NCBI RefSeq assembly: GCF_016741815.1
Contig: NZ_JAERRJ010000008.1
Coordinates: forward strand, 62,001 to 126,000
Length of the DNA stretch: 64,000 nucleotides
Direction: 5' to 3'
Source: Nocardia acididurans
Lineage (GTDB): Bacteria > Actinomycetota > Actinomycetes > Mycobacteriales > Mycobacteriaceae
The notes under the pieces are model-generated. The model was not told the DNA's origin. It ran no database searches and was given only the letters and a program-made list of their open reading frames with translations. This document shows, one piece after another, positions 26,545 to 35,556 of the stretch (positions are counted from its first letter, which is position 1; each line of letters starts with the position of its first letter). Position numbers and translations under genes: made by a program.

Positions 26545-28077
26545 TCACCGGAGCCCGGGGTTGCCCAGCCAGCGGGTCAGGGCTTGCTCGAGGCCGGTGA
26601 TGTCTGGGGTGTCGGTGGCCCAGGCGATGTGGCCGTCGGGGCGGATGAGCAGGGCTGCGAGGTTGTGGGGGGTGGTGGGTTTGGCGGTGATCTGGTGGAG
26701 GCGGTCGGACCAGGGGGTGGTGAGGGTGCGGAGGGTGGGGGAGTCGGTGAGGTCGGCGAGAACCGCTCGGCCGGAGGTGAAGTGGTCGCTGAGGCGGGTG
26801 CCGTCGGAGAGGTCGAGGTCGGGGGTTCGTGCGCCGGTCAGGGGGTGGGTGCCCGGTAGGTCGTAGCGGTGCAGGATGCCGGAGATCTTCTTGAGGATTG
26901 TGGTCGCGCCGTCGGTGGTGGCGAACAGTTCGGTGGCCAGGGTGCGCAGGGCGCGGGAGCGTGGGTCGGTGCGCATGAGGGCGACCTGGGCTCTGGTCCA
27001 CTCCAGTACCCAGGCGCCGATGGGGTGGCGTTCGGCGGTGTAGGTGTCGAGGAGGGTGTCGGGGGACAGGCCCCGGACCACCGCGGCGAGCTTCCAGCCG
27101 AGGTTCACCGCGTCGCCGATTCCGAGGTTGAGGCCCTGGCCGCCGAAGGGGGAGTGGACGTGGGCGGCGTCGCCGGCCAGCAGGACACGGCCACGGCGGT
27201 AGTCGGGGACCTGGCGGGTGTTGTCGGTGAAGCGTGTCGCTGAGTGGATGGCGTTGACACGGACGGAGATTCCGGTGACCGTCTCGATGCTCGCCTCGAG
27301 TTCGGCTGGGGTGATCGGGGATTCGCGGTCGGTGGGCGGGCCGTCGAGTTCGACGGTGAGGATGCGGCCGGGAAACGGTCCGTAGGTGTAGATGCCGGTG
27401 GGTGTGGTGTTCCAGCCCATCCGGAGCTGCTCGGCGCCGGTCATGTCGGCGATGGCTTGGCGGCCGGTGATTTCGGGGTCCAGGCCGGGGAATTCGAAGC
27501 CCGCGCGCTTGCGCACGGTGCTGCGGCCGCCGTCGCAGCCGACCGACCAGGAGGCGCGGATGGTGCGGCCTGCCGCCTCGACGGTGACGCCCACGCCGTC
27601 GTCGGTGAAGCCGCTGACCTCGCTGCCGCGTCGAATCTCCACACCCAGTTCGAGCGCGCGCTCGGTCAGGATCGCCTCGATCGCCTGCTGGGGGATCAGG
27701 AAGTAGTCCGCGGCCGGACCGAGATCGGCGAAATCCGGATCGTCGAAATCGATCGCCGCGGTGTCGAGCGTGATGCCCGAGAAGTGGCCGCCGGGGGGCC
27801 GGTGTCCCGGGGTCGGGATCTTCCCGCCACCGCCGCCGAAGAACTGGCCGACGCTCGCTATCGATTCCTCGTGCACGGCGGCCAGCTTCGGCAGCAGGCC
27901 GCGACGGGCGAACGCCTGTGCCGTCGGCACATTGATCGCGCCTGCCTTGACCGTCATATCCGGTTCGGTGAGACGTTCGAGCACCAGGACATCGATCCCG
28001 GCGAGCCGCAGTTCGCAGGCCAGCATCAGCCCTACCGGTCCGGCTCCGACCACCACCACATCATGTGCCTCGTTCAT
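26545..28077 (-). CDS. FAD-dependent class A monooxygenase
   Basis: 510 residues, ATG at 28075-28077. FAD motifs: VVVVGAGPVGLMLACELRLAG (about 7-27), DG motif SVGCDGGRSTVRKRAG, GD motif RVLLAGDAAHVHSPFGGQG. The C-terminal tail is the short thioredoxin-like domain of aromatic hydroxylases, such as those that act on rifampicin, tetracyclines or polyketide intermediates. A glycine run, FFGGGGGKIPTPGHRPPGG, lies near residue 85. It ends 4 bases from the convergent kinase gene. Substrate is unknown. Threefold direct repeats lie upstream. Confidence 0.88.
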   Translation of the reverse strand: MNEAHDVVVVGAGPVGLMLACELRLAGIDVLVLERLTEPDMTVKAGAINVPTAQAFARRGLLPKLAAVHEESIASVGQFFGGGGGKIPTPGHRPPGGHFSGITLDTAAIDFDDPDFADLGPAADYFLIPQQAIEAILTERALELGVEIRRGSEVSGFTDDGVGVTVEAAGRTIRASWSVGCDGGRSTVRKRAGFEFPGLDPEITGRQAIADMTGAEQLRMGWNTTPTGIYTYGPFPGRILTVELDGPPTDRESPITPAELEASIETVTGISVRVNAIHSATRFTDNTRQVPDYRRGRVLLAGDAAHVHSPFGGQGLNLGIGDAVNLGWKLAAVVRGLSPDTLLDTYTAERHPIGAWVLEWTRAQVALMRTDPRSRALRTLATELFATTDGATTILKKISGILHRYDLPGTHPLTGARTPDLDLSDGTRLSDHFTSGRAVLADLTDSPTLRTLTTPWSDRLHQITAKPTTPHNLAALLIRPDGHIAWATDTPDITGLEQALTRWLGNPGLR

Positions 28078-28111
28078 GGATACGACTGTGCGCGGCCGCG
28101 ATCACCCGGCG

Positions 28112-28140
28112 CTTGCGTCGACTTGCGTCGTCCTTGCGCC
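28112..28140. repeat. Threefold direct repeat upstream of the flavin monooxygenase
   Basis: CTTGCGTCG (28112), CTTGCGTCG (28122) and CTTGCGCC (28133) recur at helical-turn spacing, 35-65 bases before the monooxygenase start. They form the loop of a hairpin with arms TCACCCGGCGC (28102-28112) and GCGCCGGGTGA (28136-28146). It may be an operator or a transcript hairpin. Confidence 0.4.
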
Positions 28141-28207
28141 GGGTGAGCGCGGGTCGTGCTGGTTGATCACAGTCGTCGCGCGCACCCTCCGTCCGCGCGA
28201 TGGCCGA

Positions 28208-29137
28208 TCAGCCCCAGCCGCGCGAATCCTGCTTCAGGGCCGTGTCGATGGCCAGACCCGAGGCCACCACCATGGCCAGCAGCGGCTGCGGCAGCGGGCG
28301 GTGGATCTGCACCACGTAGTTGTCCGCGGTGGTGAACATGGTCTTGAGCACGCCTTCGAAGGTCTTGGTGATGCGCGCGACCTCCTGATCGGTGTGGTCG
28401 TGAATGGCGAAATTCCAGGCCCGCCAGTTCTCGCCGCGAATGCCGCCGATCTTCTGGCCGTTCACCACGAAGGAGAAGTTGATCTTGCCGATCATATTGT
28501 CCTGCAGGATCTCCCCGATCGGCCTGCCCTGACCGTCCTCGAGCAGGAACTTCGATTTGAAGACCTTGGCGGGCCGGGTGATCCGCAACTGCGTCTGCCC
28601 GTAGGCGTCGCGCAGCTCGAGCTTGTGCGTCATGAACTGGTCGTAGCTGGTGAGGAAGCGCGCGGCCTTCTTCAAGGCGGACTGCCCGACCTGCACCACC
28701 GCACCGATCTGACGGCCGTGCTGATCGAAAACGCTGTACTCGTTGGCCATCTCGATGAGCTTGACCTTCTGATTCACCACCAGCACCGGTTCGGTGAACA
28801 GCGTCCCGCCACCCGCGTGCGACGGCGCGACCCCGGCCTGCTGCTGCACCTGCCGTTGAATATCGGCGGGATTGTTCGGCCCGCCGAGCTCGAACTCCCA
28901 TGGGCTGGCGTCACCGCGCTGCTGCTGCGGCGCGTAACCCTGTTGTGCAACCTGCTGATACTGCGGTTGCTGCGCGTACTGCTGTTGCGGTTGCTGCGGT
29001 ACGGGCTGCTGCGGTGGCACGGTTTGCTGTGCCGATTGCTGTTGCTGCTGGGTGTGTTCGGTCCATTGCGACCCGTCCCACCAGCGCAGAACGGGCGATC
29101 CAGGACGTTCGGGGTACCACCCCGGGGATTGACTCAT
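28208..29137 (-). CDS. DUF2510 plus scramblase-like (LURP-one-related) protein
   Basis: 309 residues. The N terminus PGWYPERPGSPVLRWWDGSQWTEH is a DUF2510 motif common in actinobacterial membrane-associated proteins. A Gln/Pro-rich low-complexity linker (about 30-75) follows. Residues 110-300 match the phospholipid scramblase / tubby-like fold (VVNQKVKLIEMANEYSVFDQHG, IGEILQDN). A weakly hydrophobic C-terminal helix (LLAMVVASGLAID) is present. Lipid binding at the membrane is likely; scrambling activity in bacteria is not established. Confidence 0.85.
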   Translation of the reverse strand: MSQSPGWYPERPGSPVLRWWDGSQWTEHTQQQQQSAQQTVPPQQPVPQQPQQQYAQQPQYQQVAQQGYAPQQQRGDASPWEFELGGPNNPADIQRQVQQQAGVAPSHAGGGTLFTEPVLVVNQKVKLIEMANEYSVFDQHGRQIGAVVQVGQSALKKAARFLTSYDQFMTHKLELRDAYGQTQLRITRPAKVFKSKFLLEDGQGRPIGEILQDNMIGKINFSFVVNGQKIGGIRGENWRAWNFAIHDHTDQEVARITKTFEGVLKTMFTTADNYVVQIHRPLPQPLLAMVVASGLAIDTALKQDSRGWG

Positions 29138-29260
29138 GGGTGCACCCTAGCGGGCGTTGTGAGTATGCACTGAATGCACTTTTCGTCGCATTCGCGCCTC
29201 TATGATGGGCGGTCGAACCAGGGGTGACCGGTCGGCAGCGGCCGGGGAAACGGGGAAAGT

Positions 29261-29320
29261 ATGTCCGTCGCAGTCGAATTCACCGCCGACAGGTTGTCAC
29301 TGCCCCGGTCGTCGCGATGA
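29261..29320 (+). CDS. 19-codon leader frame coupled to the second paralogue
   Basis: ATG 29261 follows GGGGAAAG and runs 19 codons to TGA 29318-29320, which overlaps the ATG of the next gene (ATGA). It occupies the place of the 73-residue partner at 19205. It could be a coupling leader or a shortened remnant. No family is recognised. Confidence 0.35.
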   Translation: MSVAVEFTADRLSLPRSSR

Positions 29321-30540
29321 CGGATCTGGTCACCAACGCCCAGCTGGTCCTGCTCGCCCGCACCCTGCACGTCCCCCTGGAACGCATCGCCCACCTCGAA
29401 AGACTCGGCGCGCCACGGTTGCATGAACTGCAACAGCGCATGTCGGGCAAACTGTTCGATCAGCACAATCCGGTATTCGACCGGATCAGCTCCCTGGTCC
29501 CCATCGTTCCCCTCGGCATCTCGCTGCCCATCGTGCAACGCGTCGTCCCGCCCACCATGACCGGACGCGCCGCCGGCGCCGTCGGCGTCCAGCACCCCAA
29601 GAAGGCCGTCGACGCGCTCACCCGGCTCACCGTCGCCTACGCCGCCGACTGCGCACCCTTCCTCGACCCCCGCACGGTCGGCCAGCTCGCCGACGACGCG
29701 CCACCCGCGCCCGTCATCGAGATCGTCAACGAACTGCTGCGCCGCCGCGACTACATCACCGCCGGACCGTTCCTCGCCTTCGCCACGCCGGAACTGATCC
29801 GCGCCGTCGAAGCGGGCGTGCCCGATGACGAGGGCCTCATCCGCTCCGCCGCCTACGCCTACTCCGGCGAGCACATCAGTGCCATCGTGCGTCAACTGCT
29901 GGATGGCAACAGCCGCCGATTACCCGGCCTGCTGCGCACCGTGATCGACGGCTCCAAAGAACTACGGCTGGCGGCGCTCTCGGTCTTCGCGCGCTGCGCC
30001 CCCGACGTGATCTCCGACGTCGGCGACATCCTCTTCGACACCGCCCCGCCCTCGGCCATCGCCGACCTCATCAGTACCTTCCTCGGCGCCGGCGCCACCG
30101 CGGACATGCTGCGCTTCCTCGGCCAGCTCAGCCCGCCCACCCTGACCCGGCTGGCCCTCAACCCCGTCACCGGCGATATCGCCGAAGACCTCGTCGGCGC
30201 GGTCGACGGCAGCAGCGAACTCGCCCTGTGGCGCGGCGTACTCGAACCCCTGGCCCGCACCCCCGAGACCGTGCGCCGCCGCGCGGGAGCCCGTCTGGCC
30301 CAACTGGATACCGCCACCCTGGTCCTGCTGCCCGCCATCGCCCAGGCCGCCCGGCTGTGGGCGCCGCTGCTGTGGGTACTCGCCGCCACCGACGTCGACG
30401 TCCAAGCCCGACTCGGTGAACTCTGGGCCACCAGCACCCGGCTCGACCCCGACTTCCTGGAACGCCGCATCACCGACCAGCGCCTGGACTCCCTGCTCGC
30501 GACACTGACCGCAACATTGCGCGTACTGCGGCCGTTGTGA
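29317..30540 (+). CDS. Conserved hypothetical protein, second copy of a paralogous pair
   Basis: 407 residues from ATG 29317, the start that matches the paralogue at 19432 (MTDLVT against MSDLVT); the frame is open further upstream but that part has no match. The two proteins align from end to end without obvious gaps. Shared blocks include GRAAGAVGVQHPKKA, LRRRDYITAGPFLAFATPELIRAV and GSKELRLAALSVFARC. Helical-repeat architecture and a hydrophobic segment near residue 60 are kept. Function is unknown. Conservation of both copies suggests distinct roles or partners. Confidence 0.78.
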   Translation: MTDLVTNAQLVLLARTLHVPLERIAHLERLGAPRLHELQQRMSGKLFDQHNPVFDRISSLVPIVPLGISLPIVQRVVPPTMTGRAAGAVGVQHPKKAVDALTRLTVAYAADCAPFLDPRTVGQLADDAPPAPVIEIVNELLRRRDYITAGPFLAFATPELIRAVEAGVPDDEGLIRSAAYAYSGEHISAIVRQLLDGNSRRLPGLLRTVIDGSKELRLAALSVFARCAPDVISDVGDILFDTAPPSAIADLISTFLGAGATADMLRFLGQLSPPTLTRLALNPVTGDIAEDLVGAVDGSSELALWRGVLEPLARTPETVRRRAGARLAQLDTATLVLLPAIAQAARLWAPLLWVLAATDVDVQARLGELWATSTRLDPDFLERRITDQRLDSLLATLTATLRVLRPL

Positions 30541-30703
30541 TCGGTGTGATTCGAAAGGCGACAACTGATTTCGCATTGTCCGGGTAACTCGCCGGGGACG
30601 TCCGAAATCGGCTCGTTACGTGACCGCCGGCACGCGTGCACGGCGGTGACGGCACTTGGCCGGGCGCTGAAGTCTCGGGGAGGCGGGATGGTAAACAGGT
30701 GAC

Positions 30704-32053
30704 GTGTCCGAAACTGGCGAACTCAGCACCTCCCGCGCTGTATCGGAAGTCGTCGACCTGGTCAGCACGCTGATCCGGTTCGACACCTCCAACACCGGCG
30801 AACTGGAAACCACCAAGGGCGAACAGGAATGCGCCGAGTGGGTGATAGAGCAGTTGCAGGAGGCCGGGTACACCACCGAATACGTGGAATCCGGAGCGCC
30901 CGGTCGCGGCAATGTGTTCGCCCGGCTGAAGGGCGCGGATTCGAGCCGCGGCGCGCTCATGATGCACGGGCACCTCGACGTGGTGCCCGCCGAGGCCGCC
31001 GACTGGAGCGTGCACCCGTTCTCCGGGGCCGTGCAGGACGGATACGTGTGGGGCCGCGGCGCGGTCGACATGAAGGATATGGTCGGCATGATGCTGGCCG
31101 TCGCCCGGCAGTTCAAGATCGAAGGCACGGTGCCGCCGCGCGATATCGTCTGGGCCTTCCTCGCCGACGAGGAGAACGGCGGACGCTGGGGCTCGCAGTG
31201 GCTCGTCGACAACCGGCCCGACCTGTTCGAGGGCATCAGCGAAGCCGTCGGCGAGGTCGGCGGATTCTCGCTCACCGTGCCCCGGCCCGACGGCACCGAG
31301 CGACGGCTCTACCTGGTGGAAACCGCGGAAAAAGGCCTGGGCTGGATGCGTTTGCGCGCCAAGGCCCGCGCCGGGCACGGCTCGTTCCTGCACGAGGACA
31401 ATGCCGTCACCATCCTCGCGTCCGCGGTCGCGCGGATCGGCGCGCACACCTTCCCCCTGGTCGTCTCCGATTCGGTGGCCGAATTCCTGGCCGCAGTCGC
31501 CGAGGAATCCGGGCTCGAATTCGATCCGTCCAGCCCGGATATCGAAGGCCAGCTCGCCAAACTCGGCACCATCTCCCGCATCATCGGCGCGACCCTGCGC
31601 GACACCGCCAACCCGACCATGCTGCGCGCGGGCTACAAGGCCAATGTCATCCCGCAGACCGCCGAGGCCGTCATCGACTGCCGCGTGGTGCCGGGCCGCC
31701 AGGCCGCCTTCGAACGCGAGATCGACGAACTCATCGGACCCGACGTCGAACGCGAGTGGATCACCAAACTCGACTCCTACGAAACCACTTTCGACGGGCA
31801 CCTGGTCGACGCCATGAACGACGCCATCCTCGCCCACGACCCGCAGGGCCGCACCGTCCCCTATATGCTCTCCGGCGGCACCGATGCGAAAGCCTTCGCG
31901 CGCTTGGGAATTCGCTGCTTCGGCTTCGCGCCGCTGCAACTGCCGCCCGACCTCGACTTCACCGCGCTCTTCCACGGCGTCGACGAGCGGGTGCCGGTGG
32001 AATCGCTCGAGTTCGGCACCCGCGTCCTGGAACACTTCCTCCTGAACAGCTGA
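30704..32053 (+). CDS. M20 family metallopeptidase (DapE/ArgE-like)
   Basis: 449 residues from GTG 30704. Zinc ligands are visible in LMMHGHLDVVPAE (His and the catalytic-side Asp), WGRGAVDMKDMVG (bridging Asp), LADEENGG (Glu-Glu) and a histidine in TALFHGVDERVP near the C terminus. The lid domain contains ARAGHGSFLHEDNAV. It hydrolyses an acyl-amino acid or peptide; M. tuberculosis Rv2141c (dapE2), as I recall it, has the same place next to a PEBP gene. True succinyl-diaminopimelate activity is not shown. Confidence 0.92.
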   Translation: MSETGELSTSRAVSEVVDLVSTLIRFDTSNTGELETTKGEQECAEWVIEQLQEAGYTTEYVESGAPGRGNVFARLKGADSSRGALMMHGHLDVVPAEAADWSVHPFSGAVQDGYVWGRGAVDMKDMVGMMLAVARQFKIEGTVPPRDIVWAFLADEENGGRWGSQWLVDNRPDLFEGISEAVGEVGGFSLTVPRPDGTERRLYLVETAEKGLGWMRLRAKARAGHGSFLHEDNAVTILASAVARIGAHTFPLVVSDSVAEFLAAVAEESGLEFDPSSPDIEGQLAKLGTISRIIGATLRDTANPTMLRAGYKANVIPQTAEAVIDCRVVPGRQAAFEREIDELIGPDVEREWITKLDSYETTFDGHLVDAMNDAILAHDPQGRTVPYMLSGGTDAKAFARLGIRCFGFAPLQLPPDLDFTALFHGVDERVPVESLEFGTRVLEHFLLNS

Positions 32054-32071
32054 CGACGAAAGGACGGCCTC

Positions 32072-32599
32072 GTGCCCGACTACACCTACAACCCGTACGC
32101 GGCGCTGCCGCAGCTGCCGGAGTTCACCCTCACCTCCACCGACATCACCGAGGGGCAGCCGCTGAAGCTGGATCAGGTCAGCGCGTTCGCCGACTCCAAG
32201 GGCAACGACATCTCCCCGCAGCTGTCGTGGTCCGGATTCCCGGAGGGGACCAAGAGTTTCACCGTCACCGTGTACGACCCGGACGCGCCGACCGCGTCGG
32301 GGTTCTGGCACTGGGTGGTCGCGAACATCCCGGTGACCACCACCTCGCTGGAGACCGGGGCGAGCGTCAAGCTGCCCGAGGGTGCGGTGACGCTGCGCAA
32401 CGACACGGGGAAGAACGAGTACGTCGGCGCGTTCCCGCCCGCCGGGCACGGGGCGCATCGATACTTCGTGGTCGTGCACGCGGTGGGGGTGGAGAAGCTC
32501 GAGGTCGACGAGAGCGCTTCGCCCGCGTACCTGGGATTCAACCTGTTCCTCAATGCCATCGGGCGGGCGACGCTGATCGCCACGCACGAGGAGAAGTAG
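32072..32599 (+). CDS. YbhB/YbcL family PEBP protein
   Basis: 175 residues, GTG 32072 behind GAAAGGA. The phosphatidylethanolamine-binding fold is shown by SPQLSWSGFPEGTKSF, VYDPDAPTASGFWHWVVANIP and GAHRYFVVVHAV. It resembles mycobacterial Rv2140c. Members bind small anionic or phospholipid ligands; physiological role is unclear. It follows the M20 peptidase by 18 bases and ends before a strong terminator. Confidence 0.92.
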   Translation: MPDYTYNPYAALPQLPEFTLTSTDITEGQPLKLDQVSAFADSKGNDISPQLSWSGFPEGTKSFTVTVYDPDAPTASGFWHWVVANIPVTTTSLETGASVKLPEGAVTLRNDTGKNEYVGAFPPAGHGAHRYFVVVHAVGVEKLEVDESASPAYLGFNLFLNAIGRATLIATHEEK

Positions 32600-32621
32600 C
32601 GCTGGGTCTGCTGCGACGCTG

Positions 32622-32658
32622 ACGCCTGTGGCCGCGGAAAAACCGCGGCCACAGGCGT
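32622..32658 (+). terminator. Rho-independent terminator after the PEBP gene
   Basis: A perfect 16-base stem: ACGCCTGTGGCCGCGG (32622-32637) with CCGCGGCCACAGGCGT (32643-32658), AAAAA loop, then TTT. It lies 23 bases after the stop codon. Confidence 0.85.
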
Positions 32659-32691
32659 TTCTCTGCTCGCTCGGATATGGGTAATACATAC

Positions 32692-32716
32692 ACGGCGATA
32701 TGCGCATCTACGCATG
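32692..32716. repeat. Intergenic repeat, copy A
   Basis: The 25-base block ACGGCGATATGCGCATCTAC plus GCATG matches 22 of 25 bases at 44122-44146. It contains the dyad ATGCG-N6-CGCAT. ACATAC lies just upstream of both copies. It could be an operator for a metal-type repressor or a promoter part. No gene start is close by on the plus strand here. Confidence 0.45.
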
Positions 32717-32790
32717 TGTGTCGCGTTCGGGTTTGTACGCCAGGAGTTACCTCCGGTTGAAACCCGCACAGAGGTGGTGCGGAAACAACT

Positions 32791-32819
32791 GTGGCCCTGG
32801 GCTGTTCGCCCAGGGCCAC
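32791..32819 (-). terminator. Terminator of the acyl-CoA ligase gene
   Basis: GTGGCCCTGGG (32791-32801) pairs with CCCAGGGCCAC (32809-32819) around a 7-base loop. On the minus strand it is followed by a T-rich run. It lies 15 bases past the ligase stop. Confidence 0.75.
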
Positions 32820-32834
32820 GGTCTCGAAAGCCGA

Positions 32835-34664
32835 TCAGGACAGGTTGATCACATTGTCCGGAGCAGGCGTGGTGTAGAGCGCGGCGATCTCGGCCGCGTA
32901 CTTGCTCGCGATGGGGTTGCGCTTGAGCTTGAGGGTCGGGGTCAGCTCGTCGCCGCCCGGCTCCCAGCCGCTGTCGAGGATGACGAAACGCTTGATCTGT
33001 TCCACGCGGGACAGTTTCGCGTTCGCCGCGGTGACGGCCGCCTTGATCTCCTCGATGATCTCCGGCCGCGTGGCCAGGGTCTTGAGATCGGCGTCGGGGG
33101 TACCCAGAGCCTTGGCCCGCACGACCGCGGTATCGGGATCCAGCACCACCAGCGCGGCGATGAACGGCTTGGCGTCACCGATCGCGACCACCTGACCGAC
33201 CAGCGAGGACACCGCCTTCACCGAGTTCTCGATATTGGTGGGAGACAGGTTCTTTCCCGCCTCGTTGATGATGAGTTCCTTCTTGCGGTCCACGATGGAG
33301 ACGTAACCGTCGCCGTCGATGGTGGCCACGTCGCCGGTGTGCAGCCAGCCGTCGGCGTCGATGGCCTCGGCGGTCTTGTCCGGCATCTTGCGGTAGCCGC
33401 GGGTGACGATATCGCCCTTGAGCAGCAGCTCGCCGTCCTCGCCGAGGCGAATCTCCACGCCCTGCATGGGAATACCGACCGTGCCCGGCTTGGGCTTGTC
33501 GAGCGGGGTGTAGGTGCCGACGCCGGAGGTCTCCGACATGCCCCACACCTCGGTGACGGTGAAGCCGAGGCCCAGCATGTACTCCAGGGTCTCCGGCGGG
33601 ATGGCGGCCGCGCCCGAGGCGGCGACCTTCAGCTCGTCGAAGCCGAGAGCGTGGCGCAGCTTCGACAGCACCAGCGCGTCGGCCAGCTTGTGCTGGACAT
33701 CGAGCAGCGCGCCGCGGCCGTTGCCGGCCAGGTCCGCCCGCGCGGCATTGACGCCGACGCCGATGGCCCAGTTGGCGAGCGCCTTCTTCACGCCGCTGGC
33801 CTCGGTGGCGAGCTTGGCGTCGATTCCGGCCTTGATCTTCTGCCACACGCGCGGCACACCGAAGAACGCGGTGGGGCGGGCATCGGGCAGGGCGGCCGCG
33901 ATCTCGCGCGGATCCGGCACGGTGGTCATCTGCACGCCGGTGAACAGGTTGGCGCAGTGGCCCGAAATGCGGTCGGCCACATGGGCGGCCGGCAGGTACG
34001 ACACAGACCGGTCGTCGATGCCGACCGTGAGCGGTCCGCTGACCAGGCCCACGATCTGCGCCACCACATTGCGGTGGGTCAGCTCGACGCCCTTGGACGG
34101 CCCGGTGGTGCCGGAGGTGTAGATCAGCGTCGCCACATCATCGGGTGTGACGGCCCGCCACGCGGCATCGAAATCGAAATCGGCCTTGGGTGCGGCTTCG
34201 ACCTCGGCGAGGCTGATCGTCCCCTCCGCGGCCCCCTCGACGAGCACGATGTGCTCGAGTTCGACGCCCGCGCCGCGTACCGCGTCGAGGAACACGGGTT
34301 CGGTGATGACGACCTTGTTCTCCGCATTGGTGAACAGATGTGTGATCTGCTCGGCGGAGCTGGTGTTGTAGATCGAGAACGGCGTCGCACCCAGGTGTAG
34401 CGCCGCGGTGTCCACGAGGTTGAACTCGGGCCGGTTGGTCAGCATGATCCCGACCGTGTCCCCGTGCCCGATCCCCAGCCCGGCGAGCCCGGCCGCGATC
34501 ACGCGCACCCGCTCCCCATACTCACGCCAGGTGATCTCCTGCGTGCCCCCCACAGTCCGAATCGCCACCTGATCAGGCCGCAGCGTCAGCGTCTCCTGAA
34601 ACGCCTCCGGCACCGTGAAGACCGTTTTGCCCGATTTGTGCGTATAGCCGATGTCTGTCGTCAT
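32835..34664 (-). CDS. Long-chain acyl-CoA ligase (AMP-binding enzyme)
   Basis: 609 residues from ATG 34662-34664. The adenylation motifs are present: P-loop LIYTSGTTGPSKGVELTHRN (about 175-194), SYLPAAHVADR, VTEVWGMSETSG, GWLHTGDVATIDGDGYVSIVDRKKELI and a C-terminal lysine region. It activates fatty acids to acyl-AMP and then acyl-CoA. Length and motif spacing fit the FadD11/FadD15 group of mycolata. It ends at its own terminator. It marks one end of the apparent insertion between the PEBP gene and pyrD. Confidence 0.92.
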   Translation of the reverse strand: MTTDIGYTHKSGKTVFTVPEAFQETLTLRPDQVAIRTVGGTQEITWREYGERVRVIAAGLAGLGIGHGDTVGIMLTNRPEFNLVDTAALHLGATPFSIYNTSSAEQITHLFTNAENKVVITEPVFLDAVRGAGVELEHIVLVEGAAEGTISLAEVEAAPKADFDFDAAWRAVTPDDVATLIYTSGTTGPSKGVELTHRNVVAQIVGLVSGPLTVGIDDRSVSYLPAAHVADRISGHCANLFTGVQMTTVPDPREIAAALPDARPTAFFGVPRVWQKIKAGIDAKLATEASGVKKALANWAIGVGVNAARADLAGNGRGALLDVQHKLADALVLSKLRHALGFDELKVAASGAAAIPPETLEYMLGLGFTVTEVWGMSETSGVGTYTPLDKPKPGTVGIPMQGVEIRLGEDGELLLKGDIVTRGYRKMPDKTAEAIDADGWLHTGDVATIDGDGYVSIVDRKKELIINEAGKNLSPTNIENSVKAVSSLVGQVVAIGDAKPFIAALVVLDPDTAVVRAKALGTPDADLKTLATRPEIIEEIKAAVTAANAKLSRVEQIKRFVILDSGWEPGGDELTPTLKLKRNPIASKYAAEIAALYTTPAPDNVINLS

Positions 34665-34861
34665 AACCCTTTTCCGATTGCCTCTCGCTGTACCGGCCAC
34701 ACGCGCACCCATCCCAACCTGCGCGAACCCCGAAAGACCGAGAGAACGACCAACCCGACTCACGCGATGGCCGCGCGCCCTCTGTGGCGCGGCTCACTCA
34801 TCGTAGACACAAACCCCCGACTGTGTCGCGGACAACCTTTAACTTTTCATTACGCTCGGTC

Positions 34862-35479
34862 TCATTGGCGATCGCCGGACTCGGATATCGCTGGGTCGTG
34901 ACCACCCAACTGCTGCTTGTCCCGCATGTACCGCAGCGCTCGTGCGCTGCGTGGTGCGGTCCGCAACCGCACCTGCCGAACCTCGAGGCCAACCGCGCGT
35001 GCGGCCTCGACCTTCGCGGGATTGTTGGTCATCAAGCGCACAGACTGCAGATCCAGATCCTTGACCAGCGACTCCGCCGCCCGCCGGTAACACCGCGAGT
35101 CGATGGGGTGCCCCAGCATTCGATAACTGGTGAAGGTGTCGACATCGGCCTCCGCCGCGAGACGTAGCCCCATCGCCTTCACCACGAGCCCCGAGCCGCG
35201 TCCCTCCTGCTCGAGATAGAGCAGCACTCCATGCTCTTCCGCCTGGATCATGTCCAGGGCCAACTCCAACTCCGGCCCACAATCGCAATCGTCGGACTGC
35301 AGGGCGTCGCCGTAGAGGCATCGCGAATGGATACGGACCAGGCAGCCGTTGCACGGACTACCGAACAGCAGCAGGTGGCCACTGACCTGCTCAGTGTCAT
35401 CGCGCAGCTCCATTACCTGTACCTGCAACTCCTGGCCCTTGCGGGACAGCGAATGTGCAGTCGCCCGAAGATCTTTCAC
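34862..35479 (-). CDS. Short GTP cyclohydrolase II homologue with Tyr-to-Leu change
   Basis: 205 residues, GTG start behind GGGAG. The zinc cysteines are all present in HSRCLYGDALQSDDCDCG (Cys54, 65, 67, the same spacing as E. coli RibA). EQEGRG and LMTNNPAKVE bind the nucleotide, and the nucleophilic arginine corresponds to Arg129 in DSRCY. The residue matching E. coli Tyr105 is Leu105 (KAMGL instead of KIRAY). In a Streptomyces coelicolor paralogue a change at this tyrosine gives a formamidopyrimidine product instead of the riboflavin precursor, so an altered product is likely here. Third gene of a probable operon. Confidence 0.85.
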   Translation of the reverse strand: MKDLRATAHSLSRKGQELQVQVMELRDDTEQVSGHLLLFGSPCNGCLVRIHSRCLYGDALQSDDCDCGPELELALDMIQAEEHGVLLYLEQEGRGSGLVVKAMGLRLAAEADVDTFTSYRMLGHPIDSRCYRRAAESLVKDLDLQSVRLMTNNPAKVEAARAVGLEVRQVRLRTAPRSARALRYMRDKQQLGGHDPAISESGDRQ

Positions 35480-35556
35480 GGCAGCTCCCGCCGATGTCTC
35501 ACTTCAGGCAATTATGACCGAAGTGGAAAGCCTTCGATCGCAGGATCTTTCATTCG

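Noticed and set aside
28900..29090. CAG/CTG-rich stretch that looks like a simple repeat
   Set aside because: It encodes the Gln/Pro linker of the scramblase-like protein and is not a perfect tandem repeat.
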